From assembly GCA_910588625.1 (NCBI GenBank), contig CAJUQN010000014.1, positions 1-54,125 of the forward strand: a DNA stretch of 54,125 nt, in the 5' to 3' direction. The notes beneath the pieces were generated by a model. It saw only the letters and a program-made list of their open reading frames with translations, was not told the DNA's origin and ran no database searches. The position numbers and the translations under genes were made by a program. Numbering within the stretch: the stretch's first letter is position 1; each line of letters starts with the position of its first letter. The stretch comes from an uncultured Oscillospiraceae bacterium. GTDB taxonomy: Bacteria > Bacillota > Clostridia > Oscillospirales > Oscillospiraceae. This document shows, in pieces, positions 1-7,181 of this stretch.

Positions 1-2
1 AG

Positions 3-329
3 ATCAGCTTTGGACTGAGTGCCAAAGACGCAAAGGATATGGCGGCGATGGCTCCGGGACTCTCTGCGGAGGACTTTATCGCTCTGCCCCGCTACCAGAT
101 CTATACATCGTTCCAACAGGGCGGACGCAACACAGGCTGGATACTTGGCCGCACGCTTCCTCCGGTCCCGCCTCTGCGCGACCCGCTGGAGCTTCGCGCC
201 CGCAGCATGGCAGCCTACGGCAAACCGGCGAAAGAAGTTGACGAGGAGTACCTCAAAATGTTCGCCCCGGCTGGAGCTCCCGGCAAGAATGACAGCGGCA
301 CGCCCATCGGAAGGAGAAAACGCTCATGA
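3..329 (+). CDS. C-terminal fragment of a conjugation ATPase (HerA/TraD-like)
   Basis: The open frame is cut by the window's left edge, leaving about 108 residues. The visible part has a short helical stretch, then a 'LPRYQIYTSF' strand, 'GWILGRTLPP' and a basic tail. This resembles the C-terminus of DUF87/TraD-type ATPases that pump DNA through conjugative type IV secretion channels, where a 'LPRY.AY..L' block precedes a final strand. The ATP-binding motifs would lie upstream of the window. Its stop overlaps the start of the next gene by 4 bases (ATGA), indicating translational coupling. The family call rests on this tail and on context. Confidence 0.55.
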   Translation: MSFGLSAKDAKDMAAMAPGLSAEDFIALPRYQIYTSFQQGGRNTGWILGRTLPPVPPLRDPLELRARSMAAYGKPAKEVDEEYLKMFAPAGAPGKNDSGTPIGRRKRS

Positions 330-1279
330 CTAATCCCCCGACCTCCCGCGATGGCGAGAAAACGCCGGAAACCCGCAACGCGCCGGACTTTTCCAAGTTT
401 AACGTTCATGATTCTTTTTGTAATCCCGCTACAAAAACCACTCCGCCCGGCGGCGGGCGCCGCCATCTCTCCCGGCAACAGCTGGAAGCGATCTCCGTCA
501 GCCTGAGCGAACGGGATATGGAGATCATCGCGTCCGTCCAGCGCTACCGCTATCTGCTTACCAGTCAGATTCAGCGACTCCACTTCTCGGATGCCTCCAC
601 GCCTACCGCAGCTCTCCGCGCCGCCAGCCGCAATCTGAGAAAACTCCGTGAGCTGGGACTCATCGACCATCTGTCCCGGCGCATCGGCGGGGTGCGGGCT
701 GGCTCCGGAGCGATGGTCTGGTACCTCACCCACGCCGGGGAGCGGCTGATCTATCTCCGCAGCTATACGCTCACGCCCACCAAACGCTTCTTCGAGCCCT
801 CGCCATACTTCCTGGCTCACACCTTGGCGGTGGCTGATGTAGCCGTTCAGCTGACGGAACTCTGCAGGGACAACTGCAGGATGGAACTTTCTGCCATTCA
901 GCCGGAGCCTGGGTGCTGGCGCACCTACAGTGAGTATGGATCGGTTCTCGTTCTCAAGCCCGACCTGTTCGCCATCACCAGCTCCGACAAATATGAGGAC
1001 CGGTGGTTCATCGAGGTGGATTTGGATACCGAGTCGCCCGTCAAGGTGGTGGAAAAATGTGAGAAATATCACCGCTATTACCGCAGCGGGCTGGAGCAGC
1101 AGGAATCCGAAGTGTTTCCGCTGACGGTCTGGATTGCGCCGACCGCCGCCCGGAAGGAACGGCTGCTCTCCCACATCCGGGAAGCGTTCGACAAGCAGCC
1201 CAAGCTGTTCACCGTCATCACGAAAGACGAGCTGACGCACCTGATCCAGTATGGCGGAGATGAGCGGATGCTGTGCTGA
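326..1279 (+). CDS. Replication-relaxation family protein
   Basis: 317 residues. Residues 1-50 are polar and probably disordered. Residues ~60-135 look like a winged helix ('SERDMEIIASVQRYRYL', then 'RNLRKLRELGLIDHL'). A mixed alpha/beta C-terminal half follows, with 'FLAHTLAVADV', 'LKPDLF' and 'FIEVDLDTE'. This is the layout of the replication-relaxation family found in conjugative plasmids and elements, thought to help relaxosome or replication initiation at the transfer origin. It is coupled to the ATPase upstream by ATGA. The family is recognised from pattern; the exact role in this element is inferred. Confidence 0.75.
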   Translation: MTNPPTSRDGEKTPETRNAPDFSKFNVHDSFCNPATKTTPPGGGRRHLSRQQLEAISVSLSERDMEIIASVQRYRYLLTSQIQRLHFSDASTPTAALRAASRNLRKLRELGLIDHLSRRIGGVRAGSGAMVWYLTHAGERLIYLRSYTLTPTKRFFEPSPYFLAHTLAVADVAVQLTELCRDNCRMELSAIQPEPGCWRTYSEYGSVLVLKPDLFAITSSDKYEDRWFIEVDLDTESPVKVVEKCEKYHRYYRSGLEQQESEVFPLTVWIAPTAARKERLLSHIREAFDKQPKLFTVITKDELTHLIQYGGDERMLC

Positions 1280-1376
1280 GCAAGTGGCCATGTAGGAGCC
1301 TGGGGTATGTAAGCGGGCAGGACCGGAGAACAGTGGGGCTGGAAAGAGATATTAGTCAATTTTAGGAAAGGAACCT

Positions 1377-1766
1377 ATGACAGAGAAATATTCGGGGGAT
1401 CAACTATCCACAAAAGAAGCGCGGGAAATGACCGTCTTGGAAGCAGTCCATCTGGTTAATGCTGAGATCGAAGCCGTGAGAAAACGCCTGGAGGATATTG
1501 TGCAGACCGTAGATGCAAGCCCCATTATGGTCGAAGGAAGAACCTTTGCCGACTGTGATGCCCAGGTTATGGCAGACCCCAGTAAGATTGCGAAAATCAT
1601 GCTGAAGCACGAGTATCATATCTGGAGCACCCTGGAACAAGAGGTGTCGGAGGATATGTGGCGGGATATCGCCGAGATGGTTGGGTTGAAACGCGCCTAC
1701 AGCGTGGATATCAGTTTGAAACCAAAACAGAAGAATGAAGATCAGCATCTTGAACACAAAAACTGA
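1377..1766 (+). CDS. Hypothetical protein of a conjugative element
   Basis: 129 residues with no family I recognise. An AGGAAAGG ribosome site sits just before the ATG. Residues ~18-45 form a likely amphipathic helix or short coiled coil ('VNAEIEAVRKRLEDIV'). The rest is mostly helical and acidic, with a short charged tail. It lies between the replication-relaxation gene and the DNA methyltransferase, about 100 bases from each, so it is probably an accessory gene of the element. Confidence 0.6.
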   Translation: MTEKYSGDQLSTKEAREMTVLEAVHLVNAEIEAVRKRLEDIVQTVDASPIMVEGRTFADCDAQVMADPSKIAKIMLKHEYHIWSTLEQEVSEDMWRDIAEMVGLKRAYSVDISLKPKQKNEDQHLEHKN

Positions 1767-1888
1767 GTAACATCAACATTTTCGAGTCCATAGGGATTCC
1801 GGGTCTGTTCCGCTTACATACCACAGGCCCCTAATAAACACGGAAACAAACCTGATAATAATTTTGACAAAGAAATAGGAGTTGTTAG

Positions 1889-3049
1889 ATGATACGATTC
1901 TTCGATATGTTCTCCGGCATCGGCGGCTTCCGGGCCGGATTGGAACGGGCGGGCGGCTTCACCTGCGTCGGTCACTGTGAGATCAACAAGCACGCCGACA
2001 AAGCCTATCGCGCCGCCCATGATGTAAAAGAAAAAGAGGTGTTTTATGAAGACGCAACCAAAATTGACACAAACACGATGCCAGACTTCGATCTGCTCTG
2101 CGGAGGATTCCCCTGCCAAAGTTTTTCTATCGCTGGCAAGCGAAAAGGATTTGAAGATGCTCGAGGCACTCTCTTCTTTGAGATTGCCCGTGTGGCTCGA
2201 GCGAAACGGCCTGCATATCTTCTCCTTGAAAACGTCCCAGGATTGTTATCGCATGACGGCGGCCGGACGTTCGCTGCCATCCTCGGTACACTGGATGAGC
2301 TGGGGTACCATGTCGAATGGCAGGTGCTTAACAGCAAGGATTTTGGCGTCCCTCAATCAAGGCGCCGGGTGTACATTGTCGGATATCTTGATCCCCGATG
2401 CGCCGGAGAAATATTACCTCTCCGAGAAGCAAATGCGGAAGCTCTTAAGTTGCTCATAGACGGACGGCAGGATTCGCGGGTCTATGATCCGGCTGGCGTG
2501 TCCAAAACGCTGTTGGCGAAGGCTGGCAGCATCGGCGGCAAGACCGGGCTGTATGCTGTCGGTTTCGACCGCAAGACCGGGATCACCAAAGGAATCGATG
2601 CCGCCTACACTCTGACCGCCGGGGACTACCGTGGTCTGAATCGCAACCCCACGCAGAACGCCGTCCTGTATGTGAAGGGTGCGACGAAGCGCGGTTACAA
2701 CGAGGCTACGGCGGGAGACTCCGTCAACCTCAGTTTTGCCGGGAGCAATCAGCAGCGGGGGCGCGTTGGCCGTAAGATTGCCCACACCATTACGACCGGC
2801 AGCCATCAGGGAGTTGTTACCGAGGACTTCAGGATTCGCCGCCTCATGCCTCGGGAGTGCTTCCGGTTGCAGGGGTTCTCGGAAACTCAAATCGACAAGT
2901 TCCTGTCTGTGGATTCTGACGCCCAGGCTTACAAACAGGCCGGAAACGCCGTCACCGCCAACGTGGTACATGTCCTCGGCCTTCGCCTGAAAGCCGCACA
3001 CGAGGCAGTTGTGGGCGCGACAGGGGCAGGAATGGAGGCAGCAGCATGA
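1889..3049 (+). CDS. DNA (cytosine-5-)-methyltransferase
   Basis: 386 residues, transferring methyl groups from S-adenosylmethionine to cytosine C5 in DNA. The motifs are in order: I (DMFSGIGGF, residues 6-14), IV (GGFPCQSFS, 72-80, catalytic Cys76), VI (ENV, 114-116), VIII (QSRRR, 156-160), a target-recognition region around 190-320, and the C-terminal motif X (QAGNAVTANV). All key residues are present, so it should be active. No restriction endonuclease gene is next to it, so it is best called an orphan methyltransferase. It may protect the element from restriction when it enters a new host. Its stop overlaps the next start by ATGA. Confidence 0.93.
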   Translation: MIRFFDMFSGIGGFRAGLERAGGFTCVGHCEINKHADKAYRAAHDVKEKEVFYEDATKIDTNTMPDFDLLCGGFPCQSFSIAGKRKGFEDARGTLFFEIARVARAKRPAYLLLENVPGLLSHDGGRTFAAILGTLDELGYHVEWQVLNSKDFGVPQSRRRVYIVGYLDPRCAGEILPLREANAEALKLLIDGRQDSRVYDPAGVSKTLLAKAGSIGGKTGLYAVGFDRKTGITKGIDAAYTLTAGDYRGLNRNPTQNAVLYVKGATKRGYNEATAGDSVNLSFAGSNQQRGRVGRKIAHTITTGSHQGVVTEDFRIRRLMPRECFRLQGFSETQIDKFLSVDSDAQAYKQAGNAVTANVVHVLGLRLKAAHEAVVGATGAGMEAAA

Positions 3050-3438
3050 TTCCCGAACCTCAGAAGAATGCCATCCTCGTAATGCGGCGGCAAGGCTCCT
3101 CTTACCGGCAAATCGCGGAGAGTCTGATGCTGTCGCCCAACACCGTAAAAACCATTTGCCGCCGCAGCGACGCGAAATCGGTTCAGCCAACCATGTCAAC
3201 CCTTGACACCTGTAAGAACTGTGGAGCGCCCCTGCCACCGAATGTCAGCGGCAGAAAGAGGACCTTTTGCAGCGACAAATGCCGCTACGCCTGGTGGAAC
3301 CGAACCCGGCGCAAGCAGCCCTACCGCCTGACCTGCTACCACTGCGGCAAAGATTTTATCAGCTACGGGAACAGAAAGCGGAAGTTTTGTGGCCACGAAT
3401 GTTATATTCTCAGCCGCTATGGGGAGGGATTGCCCTAA
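3046..3438 (+). CDS. HTH and double zinc-ribbon protein
   Basis: 130 residues. Residues 1-45 form a sigma-70 region 4/LuxR-like helix-turn-helix ('GSSYRQIAESLMLSPNTVK'). Two short zinc-binding units follow, each with a CxxC pair and a later C-x3-C pair ('CKNCG...CSDKC' and 'CYHCG...CGHEC'). Such small proteins are common in clostridial conjugative elements, where they are often labelled sigma-like. It overlaps both neighbours (ATGA with the methyltransferase, TAATG with the next gene), so it is co-translated with them. It probably binds DNA and regulates the element; no target is visible. Confidence 0.75.
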   Translation: MIPEPQKNAILVMRRQGSSYRQIAESLMLSPNTVKTICRRSDAKSVQPTMSTLDTCKNCGAPLPPNVSGRKRTFCSDKCRYAWWNRTRRKQPYRLTCYHCGKDFISYGNRKRKFCGHECYILSRYGEGLP

Positions 3439-3620
3439 TGGATAAAGCGCAGTTTGAACGGGAAAAAGAGCGCGGCGCGGTGATTGCTATCGCTAGGCAG
3501 ATGCTCCGCCGTAATCTGATTACCCAGGAGGAGTACCAGAATCTCTCTCAGGTGCTGACTCAGGAACAATGTCCACCGGCAATCCACTCCCCGGTTCAGA
3601 AAGGCCCGCCCCGGAGGTAA
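3438..3620 (+). CDS. Small SHOCT-like protein
   Basis: 60 residues, starting at the ATG inside the TAATG junction with the preceding stop. The central part 'MLRRNLITQEEYQNLSQVL' fits the SHOCT motif, a short helical pair (L..G.IT..E...L...L) usually found at protein ends and thought to mediate protein contacts. Similar small SHOCT proteins occur before the recombinase genes of many clostridial elements. The function is unknown. Confidence 0.6.
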   Translation: MDKAQFEREKERGAVIAIARQMLRRNLITQEEYQNLSQVLTQEQCPPAIHSPVQKGPPRR

Positions 3621-3642
3621 CGAGGGCAGAAAGGATCAGGTT

Positions 3643-3867
3643 ATGTGGAAAGAAGGAAGCGTCAAAGCCGGACCCAACATCTACCACTATCAGGCCAAGA
3701 CCTATGACACGCCGAGCCAATATGGCATCCGGCGGGGCAAAATCAGTAAGCTGTCGGTGCGTCTGAATGCTCAGACGGTCATCGGCTACGACCGGGGATG
3801 GTACAAGGAACCCTCTACGCAGGAAGAACGAGTCGTTCTTTTTATCATCTTGAATTCCCTTAACTGA
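3643..3867 (+). CDS. Small conserved protein (possibly DUF7678)
   Basis: 74 residues with an AAAGGATCAGG ribosome site. It reads as a short beta-rich domain: 'SKLSVRL', then 'VIGYDRGW', then a C-terminal helix. From memory it resembles small element-borne proteins with the pattern 'G(K/R)ISKL.....V..YDRGW', placed in a domain of unknown function. That family name is a recollection, not a match I could run. A strong GC hairpin follows 15 bases after the stop. Confidence 0.5.
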   Translation: MWKEGSVKAGPNIYHYQAKTYDTPSQYGIRRGKISKLSVRLNAQTVIGYDRGWYKEPSTQEERVVLFIILNSLN

Positions 3868-3881
3868 ACCAACACTTTACC

Positions 3882-3902
3882 GGAGGGGGCAGCCGCCCCC
3901 TC
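3882..3902 (+). terminator. GC hairpin after the first accessory block
   Basis: GGAGGGGGC and GCCCCCTCC pair around a short loop just after the stop of the 74-aa gene. There is no T-run, so it may slow or end transcription, or act as an mRNA 3' stabiliser. The rest of the gap to 4110 holds only an AAAGGAGG at about 3975 and a short frame judged doubtful. Confidence 0.4.
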
Positions 3903-4109
3903 CCGCCTAAAATACACAGTGACATCAACCAATATGCTCCCATCTGGGAGCGCCAAATATCAACATTAACTAAGAAAGGAGGTTTTTCGCCGTTTGGCGG
4001 TCAACAAACTTGACAGCCGCGATACGCGCTCGATTTTTGAGGCGTATCTGCGGACGCCCTCTAAAACCAGCCAGCGTAAAGCGACTGTCGGAAAGGAGGG
4101 TATGTCAGA

Positions 4110-5060
4110 TTGTTTTCCAACCACTTCGGCATCGAAATCGAGTTCACAGGCATCACCCGTACCAAAGCGGCGGAGGTCGCCGCACAGTTCCTCGGCGGTA
4201 GTGTCGGTACCAATGGCGACTACTACAACACCCACCTGGTCACCGCGCCTGATGGCCGGATCTGGAAGTTCATGAGTGACGGCAGCATCAACTGTCAACA
4301 CAAAGTGAGAGGCCAGATCGTATCAGCCAGCGGAAGCTACAGTGTGGAGATGGTCAGCCCCATTCTGCTCTATCGGGAGGATATCGACACGCTGCAGGGC
4401 TTGGTGCGGGCTCTCCGCAAAGCGGGCGGCTTCGCCAATTCGTCCTGCGGGATACATATCCATCTGGACGGTTCCAACCACACCCCGAGAAGCATCCGTA
4501 ACTTCGTCAACATCATCGCCAGTCACAACGACCTGTTCTATAAGGCTCTGCAAATTGAGCCTCAGCGTATGCGTTACTGTAAGAAGATGGACGCTTATCT
4601 GGTGAAACGGATGAACGAAGCCAAACCCACCACCTTCGACCAGATCGAAACCATCTGGTACGAAGGGTATCGGGAGAACCGCAACCAGCATTATCACAGC
4701 AGCAGATACCACTTTTTGAACCTGCACAGTTTCTTCCACGGACACCACACGGTGGAGCTCAGGGGATTCAACGGCACACTCCACGCCGGAAAAATTCGCG
4801 CTTACATCGTGTTGGCTCTAGCTCTGAACAACCAGGCGCTCACCCAAAAGAACGCCCGGTACAAGAAAGTGCAGGAAGAAAATGAACGTTTCGCCATGAG
4901 GACGTATCTCAACCGGATCGGCTTCATCGGCGATGAGTTCAAGAACTGCCGGGAACACCTTTACCAACACCTGAGCGGCAACGCCGCCTGGCGGTATGGT
5001 TCCCGAGAAAATGTGCGCAGTCACATCAGAAATGGAGGTCACGACAATGAGCAGCAATAA
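4110..5060 (+). CDS. Amidoligase-family enzyme (COOH-NH2 ligase)
   Basis: 316 residues. It starts at TTG, chosen because an AAAGGAGG site lies 10 bases upstream and the family's first strand ('FGIEIEF', the Glu-rich ATP/metal-binding element) begins at residue 5. Further family marks are 'CGIHIHLDG' (113-121) and 'VELRGFNGT' (215-223). These enzymes have a glutamine-synthetase-like fold and use ATP to join a carboxyl to an amine, making isopeptide or gamma-glutamyl-type bonds. The next gene encodes a cyclotransferase-like enzyme that could cut such bonds. Residues ~257-300 closely match the end of the protein encoded at 5763-6848. The physiological substrate is unknown. Confidence 0.85.
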   Translation: MFSNHFGIEIEFTGITRTKAAEVAAQFLGGSVGTNGDYYNTHLVTAPDGRIWKFMSDGSINCQHKVRGQIVSASGSYSVEMVSPILLYREDIDTLQGLVRALRKAGGFANSSCGIHIHLDGSNHTPRSIRNFVNIIASHNDLFYKALQIEPQRMRYCKKMDAYLVKRMNEAKPTTFDQIETIWYEGYRENRNQHYHSSRYHFLNLHSFFHGHHTVELRGFNGTLHAGKIRAYIVLALALNNQALTQKNARYKKVQEENERFAMRTYLNRIGFIGDEFKNCREHLYQHLSGNAAWRYGSRENVRSHIRNGGHDNEQQ

Positions 5061-5505
5061 ATCGCGATTTTATATCGCCTATGGGTCCAACCTCAACCTG
5101 CAGCAGATGAAGCACCGCTGCCCCACGGCGGAAGTTGTGGGGACGGCAGTCCTGCGGAACTGGAAGCTGTGGTTCCGGGGCGGGAACGGCGGAGCCGTTG
5201 CCACAGTGGAACGGGAGCGGGGCTGCGAGGTGCCGGTGCTGGTCTGGCGGATTCAGCCCCAGGATGAACGGGCGCTTGACCGCTACGAAGGCTGGCCGCA
5301 TCTTTACCGCAAGGAAACTCTGCGGCTGACCGTGAACGGCAAACGGGTCTATGCCATGGTCTACATCATGAACGAGGCCGGACACCCCTACGGCACGCCC
5401 TCAATGGGCTACCTTTGCACGATTAGTGCAGGCTATCAGACCGCCGGCTTCGACAACAACATTCTAATCGAAGCTGTGAACAATTCGAAGGAGGCAAACA
5501 AATGA
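5047..5505 (+). CDS. Gamma-glutamyl cyclotransferase-like (AIG2/GGCT) protein
   Basis: 152 residues. The ATG at 5047 is preferred over an earlier in-frame GTG because GGAGG lies 8 bases before it. The GGCT fold is marked by 'AYGSNL' (residues 11-16, the loop that binds the glutamyl group) and 'LDRYEGW', which carries the acidic residue usually used for catalysis. The family releases gamma-linked amines as 5-oxoproline or trims gamma-glutamyl links. The gene overlaps the amidoligase by 14 bases, so the two are translationally coupled. A ligase and a cyclase made together suggest reversible modification of a peptide or protein. Confidence 0.85.
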   Translation: MSSNKSRFYIAYGSNLNLQQMKHRCPTAEVVGTAVLRNWKLWFRGGNGGAVATVERERGCEVPVLVWRIQPQDERALDRYEGWPHLYRKETLRLTVNGKRVYAMVYIMNEAGHPYGTPSMGYLCTISAGYQTAGFDNNILIEAVNNSKEANK

Positions 5506-5678
5506 ACGCAACTGTAAAGGAACAGATTCTGGCTGTCCGAGACTCCGGCGAAACCAACATGCTCGACATCCGCATGGTGCAGGTGATCGCCAACCGCATG
5601 GGATTCTATGAGTTGGTGGCCTATCTGGAGGAACACAAGCGGGAATACGTTAACTTCATCTTTACCGGCAAGGAATAA
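5502..5678 (+). CDS. DUF5049 family small protein
   Basis: 58 residues, starting in an ATGA overlap with the cyclotransferase gene and preceded by AAGGAGG. The helical pattern 'VKEQILAVRDSGETNMLD' followed by 'GFYELVAYLEEHKREY' is that of DUF5049 proteins, which occur in clostridial phages and conjugative elements. No catalytic residues are evident. Its position in the overlapping cassette suggests it acts with the amidoligase pair as a partner or substrate. Confidence 0.75.
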   Translation: MNATVKEQILAVRDSGETNMLDIRMVQVIANRMGFYELVAYLEEHKREYVNFIFTGKE

Positions 5679-5762
5679 CACGCATTTTCTGAAATTCACG
5701 CTTGCTTTTTGTGACGGCTTGAGTGATAGATGGTAGTGGCAATAAACAAAGGACATAAAGCC

Positions 5763-6848
5763 ATGAAAATCTATTACAACGCCCAGGGCGCGGAATATGA
5801 AGCGCTGGCGCAAGCCATCAGCAAACTGCTGGGGCAGCCCATTCGTTATCGAAAGATACCGTACCACAAACATTGCGAGATCGGTTGCTACAAGCTCTAC
5901 AAAAAAGGCATTCTTGTATGCCTTGATGAATCTGCGGCGAAATCCAATCAGCTTGTTTCGCGGCTCCGAACACTTGGGTTTGCCCCAGCAAGCGAAAATA
6001 ATCCGGCAGAGGATAAAGGAAAGGAAGTTACCATGAGCAACATCAACTACAACGTCACCGGCGAACAGCGCAAAACACTGGTTCATGCCATGAGCGAGAT
6101 TTTGGGCGAGGATGCCGCCTACCAGGGCGCACCGTCCTTCGCCTACAACATCGACGGATACACCGTCAGCCGCGACGGGCTGGTAACTTGTCCGGATGCT
6201 GCTACGCCCGAGGAAATCGACCAGTTAGCTTCCGCGTTGCGGGAACGCGGCTTCATCCAGGCAGATGCCGGAGAAACCGAAACGGAAACGGTCGAACCGG
6301 AAGATGCTGCGCTGGAAAATGCCGAAGCAGCTACAGTAGAAGATACCGCGCCGGAAGGCCCTCCCACGATGGAGGTGACATTGCCGCGGGATGATTTTTC
6401 CGACGAAGCCTGCGACAGGCTCCAAAAAATCATCACCGGCAAAGCAGCTTTGCTCAAAAAGGCTCTCGGGACGGACTCAGTCGACATCGAGATTACGCCC
6501 CAATCAGTGCGGTTCCCGTGGTTCACGCTCCATGATATTGATGGCGAGAGCGAGGCATATACTAGCCTCGCCGAAGCGCTGTTCAAGATGGCTAAGAACC
6601 AGAAGCGGGTGACCGCCAAGGAGTGCAGTACCGAGAACGAGAAGTTCACGATGCGGTTGTTCCTGATTCGCCTGGGGTTCATCGGTGATGAGTACAAAAC
6701 CGCCCGGAAGATCCTGCTTCGAAATCTCGCTGGCAACAGCAGCTGGAAAAGCGGGCATCGCCCGGAACCGACGGCCAGCGATAACAACAATGAGGCTTCT
6801 GCGGCGTCTGCCGCTGAAGCCGAAGGGGGCGCACCTTATGAACAATAA
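5763..6848 (+). CDS. 'Virulence-related' element protein with duplicated N-terminal domain
   Basis: 361 residues from the ATG at 5763; an earlier in-frame start at 5730 lacks the family's first strand. Two similar domains occupy residues ~1-75 and ~92-166, each starting 'YYNAQG'/'NYNVTG' and ending 'LRTLGF'/'LRERGF'. An acidic linker follows, then a third domain (~210-285), then a C-terminal module (~291-334, 'ENEKFTMR...LGFIGDEYK...LAGNSSW') that closely matches the tail of the amidoligase. Such proteins are labelled 'virulence-related' in clostridial elements, with no proven role. Its end overlaps the DUF4314 gene. Confidence 0.65.
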   Translation: MKIYYNAQGAEYEALAQAISKLLGQPIRYRKIPYHKHCEIGCYKLYKKGILVCLDESAAKSNQLVSRLRTLGFAPASENNPAEDKGKEVTMSNINYNVTGEQRKTLVHAMSEILGEDAAYQGAPSFAYNIDGYTVSRDGLVTCPDAATPEEIDQLASALRERGFIQADAGETETETVEPEDAALENAEAATVEDTAPEGPPTMEVTLPRDDFSDEACDRLQKIITGKAALLKKALGTDSVDIEITPQSVRFPWFTLHDIDGESEAYTSLAEALFKMAKNQKRVTAKECSTENEKFTMRLFLIRLGFIGDEYKTARKILLRNLAGNSSWKSGHRPEPTASDNNNEASAASAAEAEGGAPYEQ

Positions 6849-7068
6849 CAGTTTCCCCAGTCCAGAAATGGTGGAGCGGATTCGGAAGTTCTATCCGACC
6901 GGATGCCGTGTGGAACTCGTCCACATGGACGATCCCTACAGTAAGCTGACGCCTGGTGAACAGGGCACGGTGGCTGCGGTGGATGATACCGGCACCATCT
7001 TCGTCAACTGGGACTGCGGCTCTGGTCTCGGCATCGTCTACGGTGTCGACCGGATCAAGAAGCTGTAA
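6838..7068 (+). CDS. DUF4314 family protein
   Basis: 76 residues, starting at the ATG at 6838, 11 bases inside the preceding gene. It is a small all-beta, SH3/KOW-like domain: 'YPTGCRVELVHMDDP', 'GEQGTVAAVDDTGTIFVNWD', 'GSGLGIVYGVD'. This is the DUF4314 pattern, common in firmicute conjugative elements. The fold suggests RNA, DNA or protein binding, but nothing more specific is known. It closes the amidoligase cassette. Confidence 0.8.
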   Translation: MNNNSFPSPEMVERIRKFYPTGCRVELVHMDDPYSKLTPGEQGTVAAVDDTGTIFVNWDCGSGLGIVYGVDRIKKL

Positions 7069-7074
7069 TGCAAA

Positions 7075-7099
7075 GGGGGTTCCCGCTTCGGGAATCCCC
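7075..7099 (+). terminator. Hairpin closing the amidoligase cassette
   Basis: GGGGGTTCCCG and CGGGAATCCCC form a stem right after the DUF4314 stop. The bases after it (TAAACTAT) are AT-rich but not a T-run, so termination may be partial. Confidence 0.5.
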
Positions 7100-7181
7100 T
7101 AAACTATATAAAGTGGAGAAGAATCTCACTTAAAGTATATCCGAAATGGAAGATTCGGTCAACACAAAAAGGAGGTATTAG

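Noticed and set aside
3994..4275. A TTG-started frame of 93 codons before the amidoligase, with AAAGGAGG upstream
   Set aside because: Its second half overlaps the amidoligase frame and is low-complexity Ser/Thr/Pro typical of an off-frame shadow. The first ~37 codons could be a leader peptide, but nothing supports it beyond the ribosome site.
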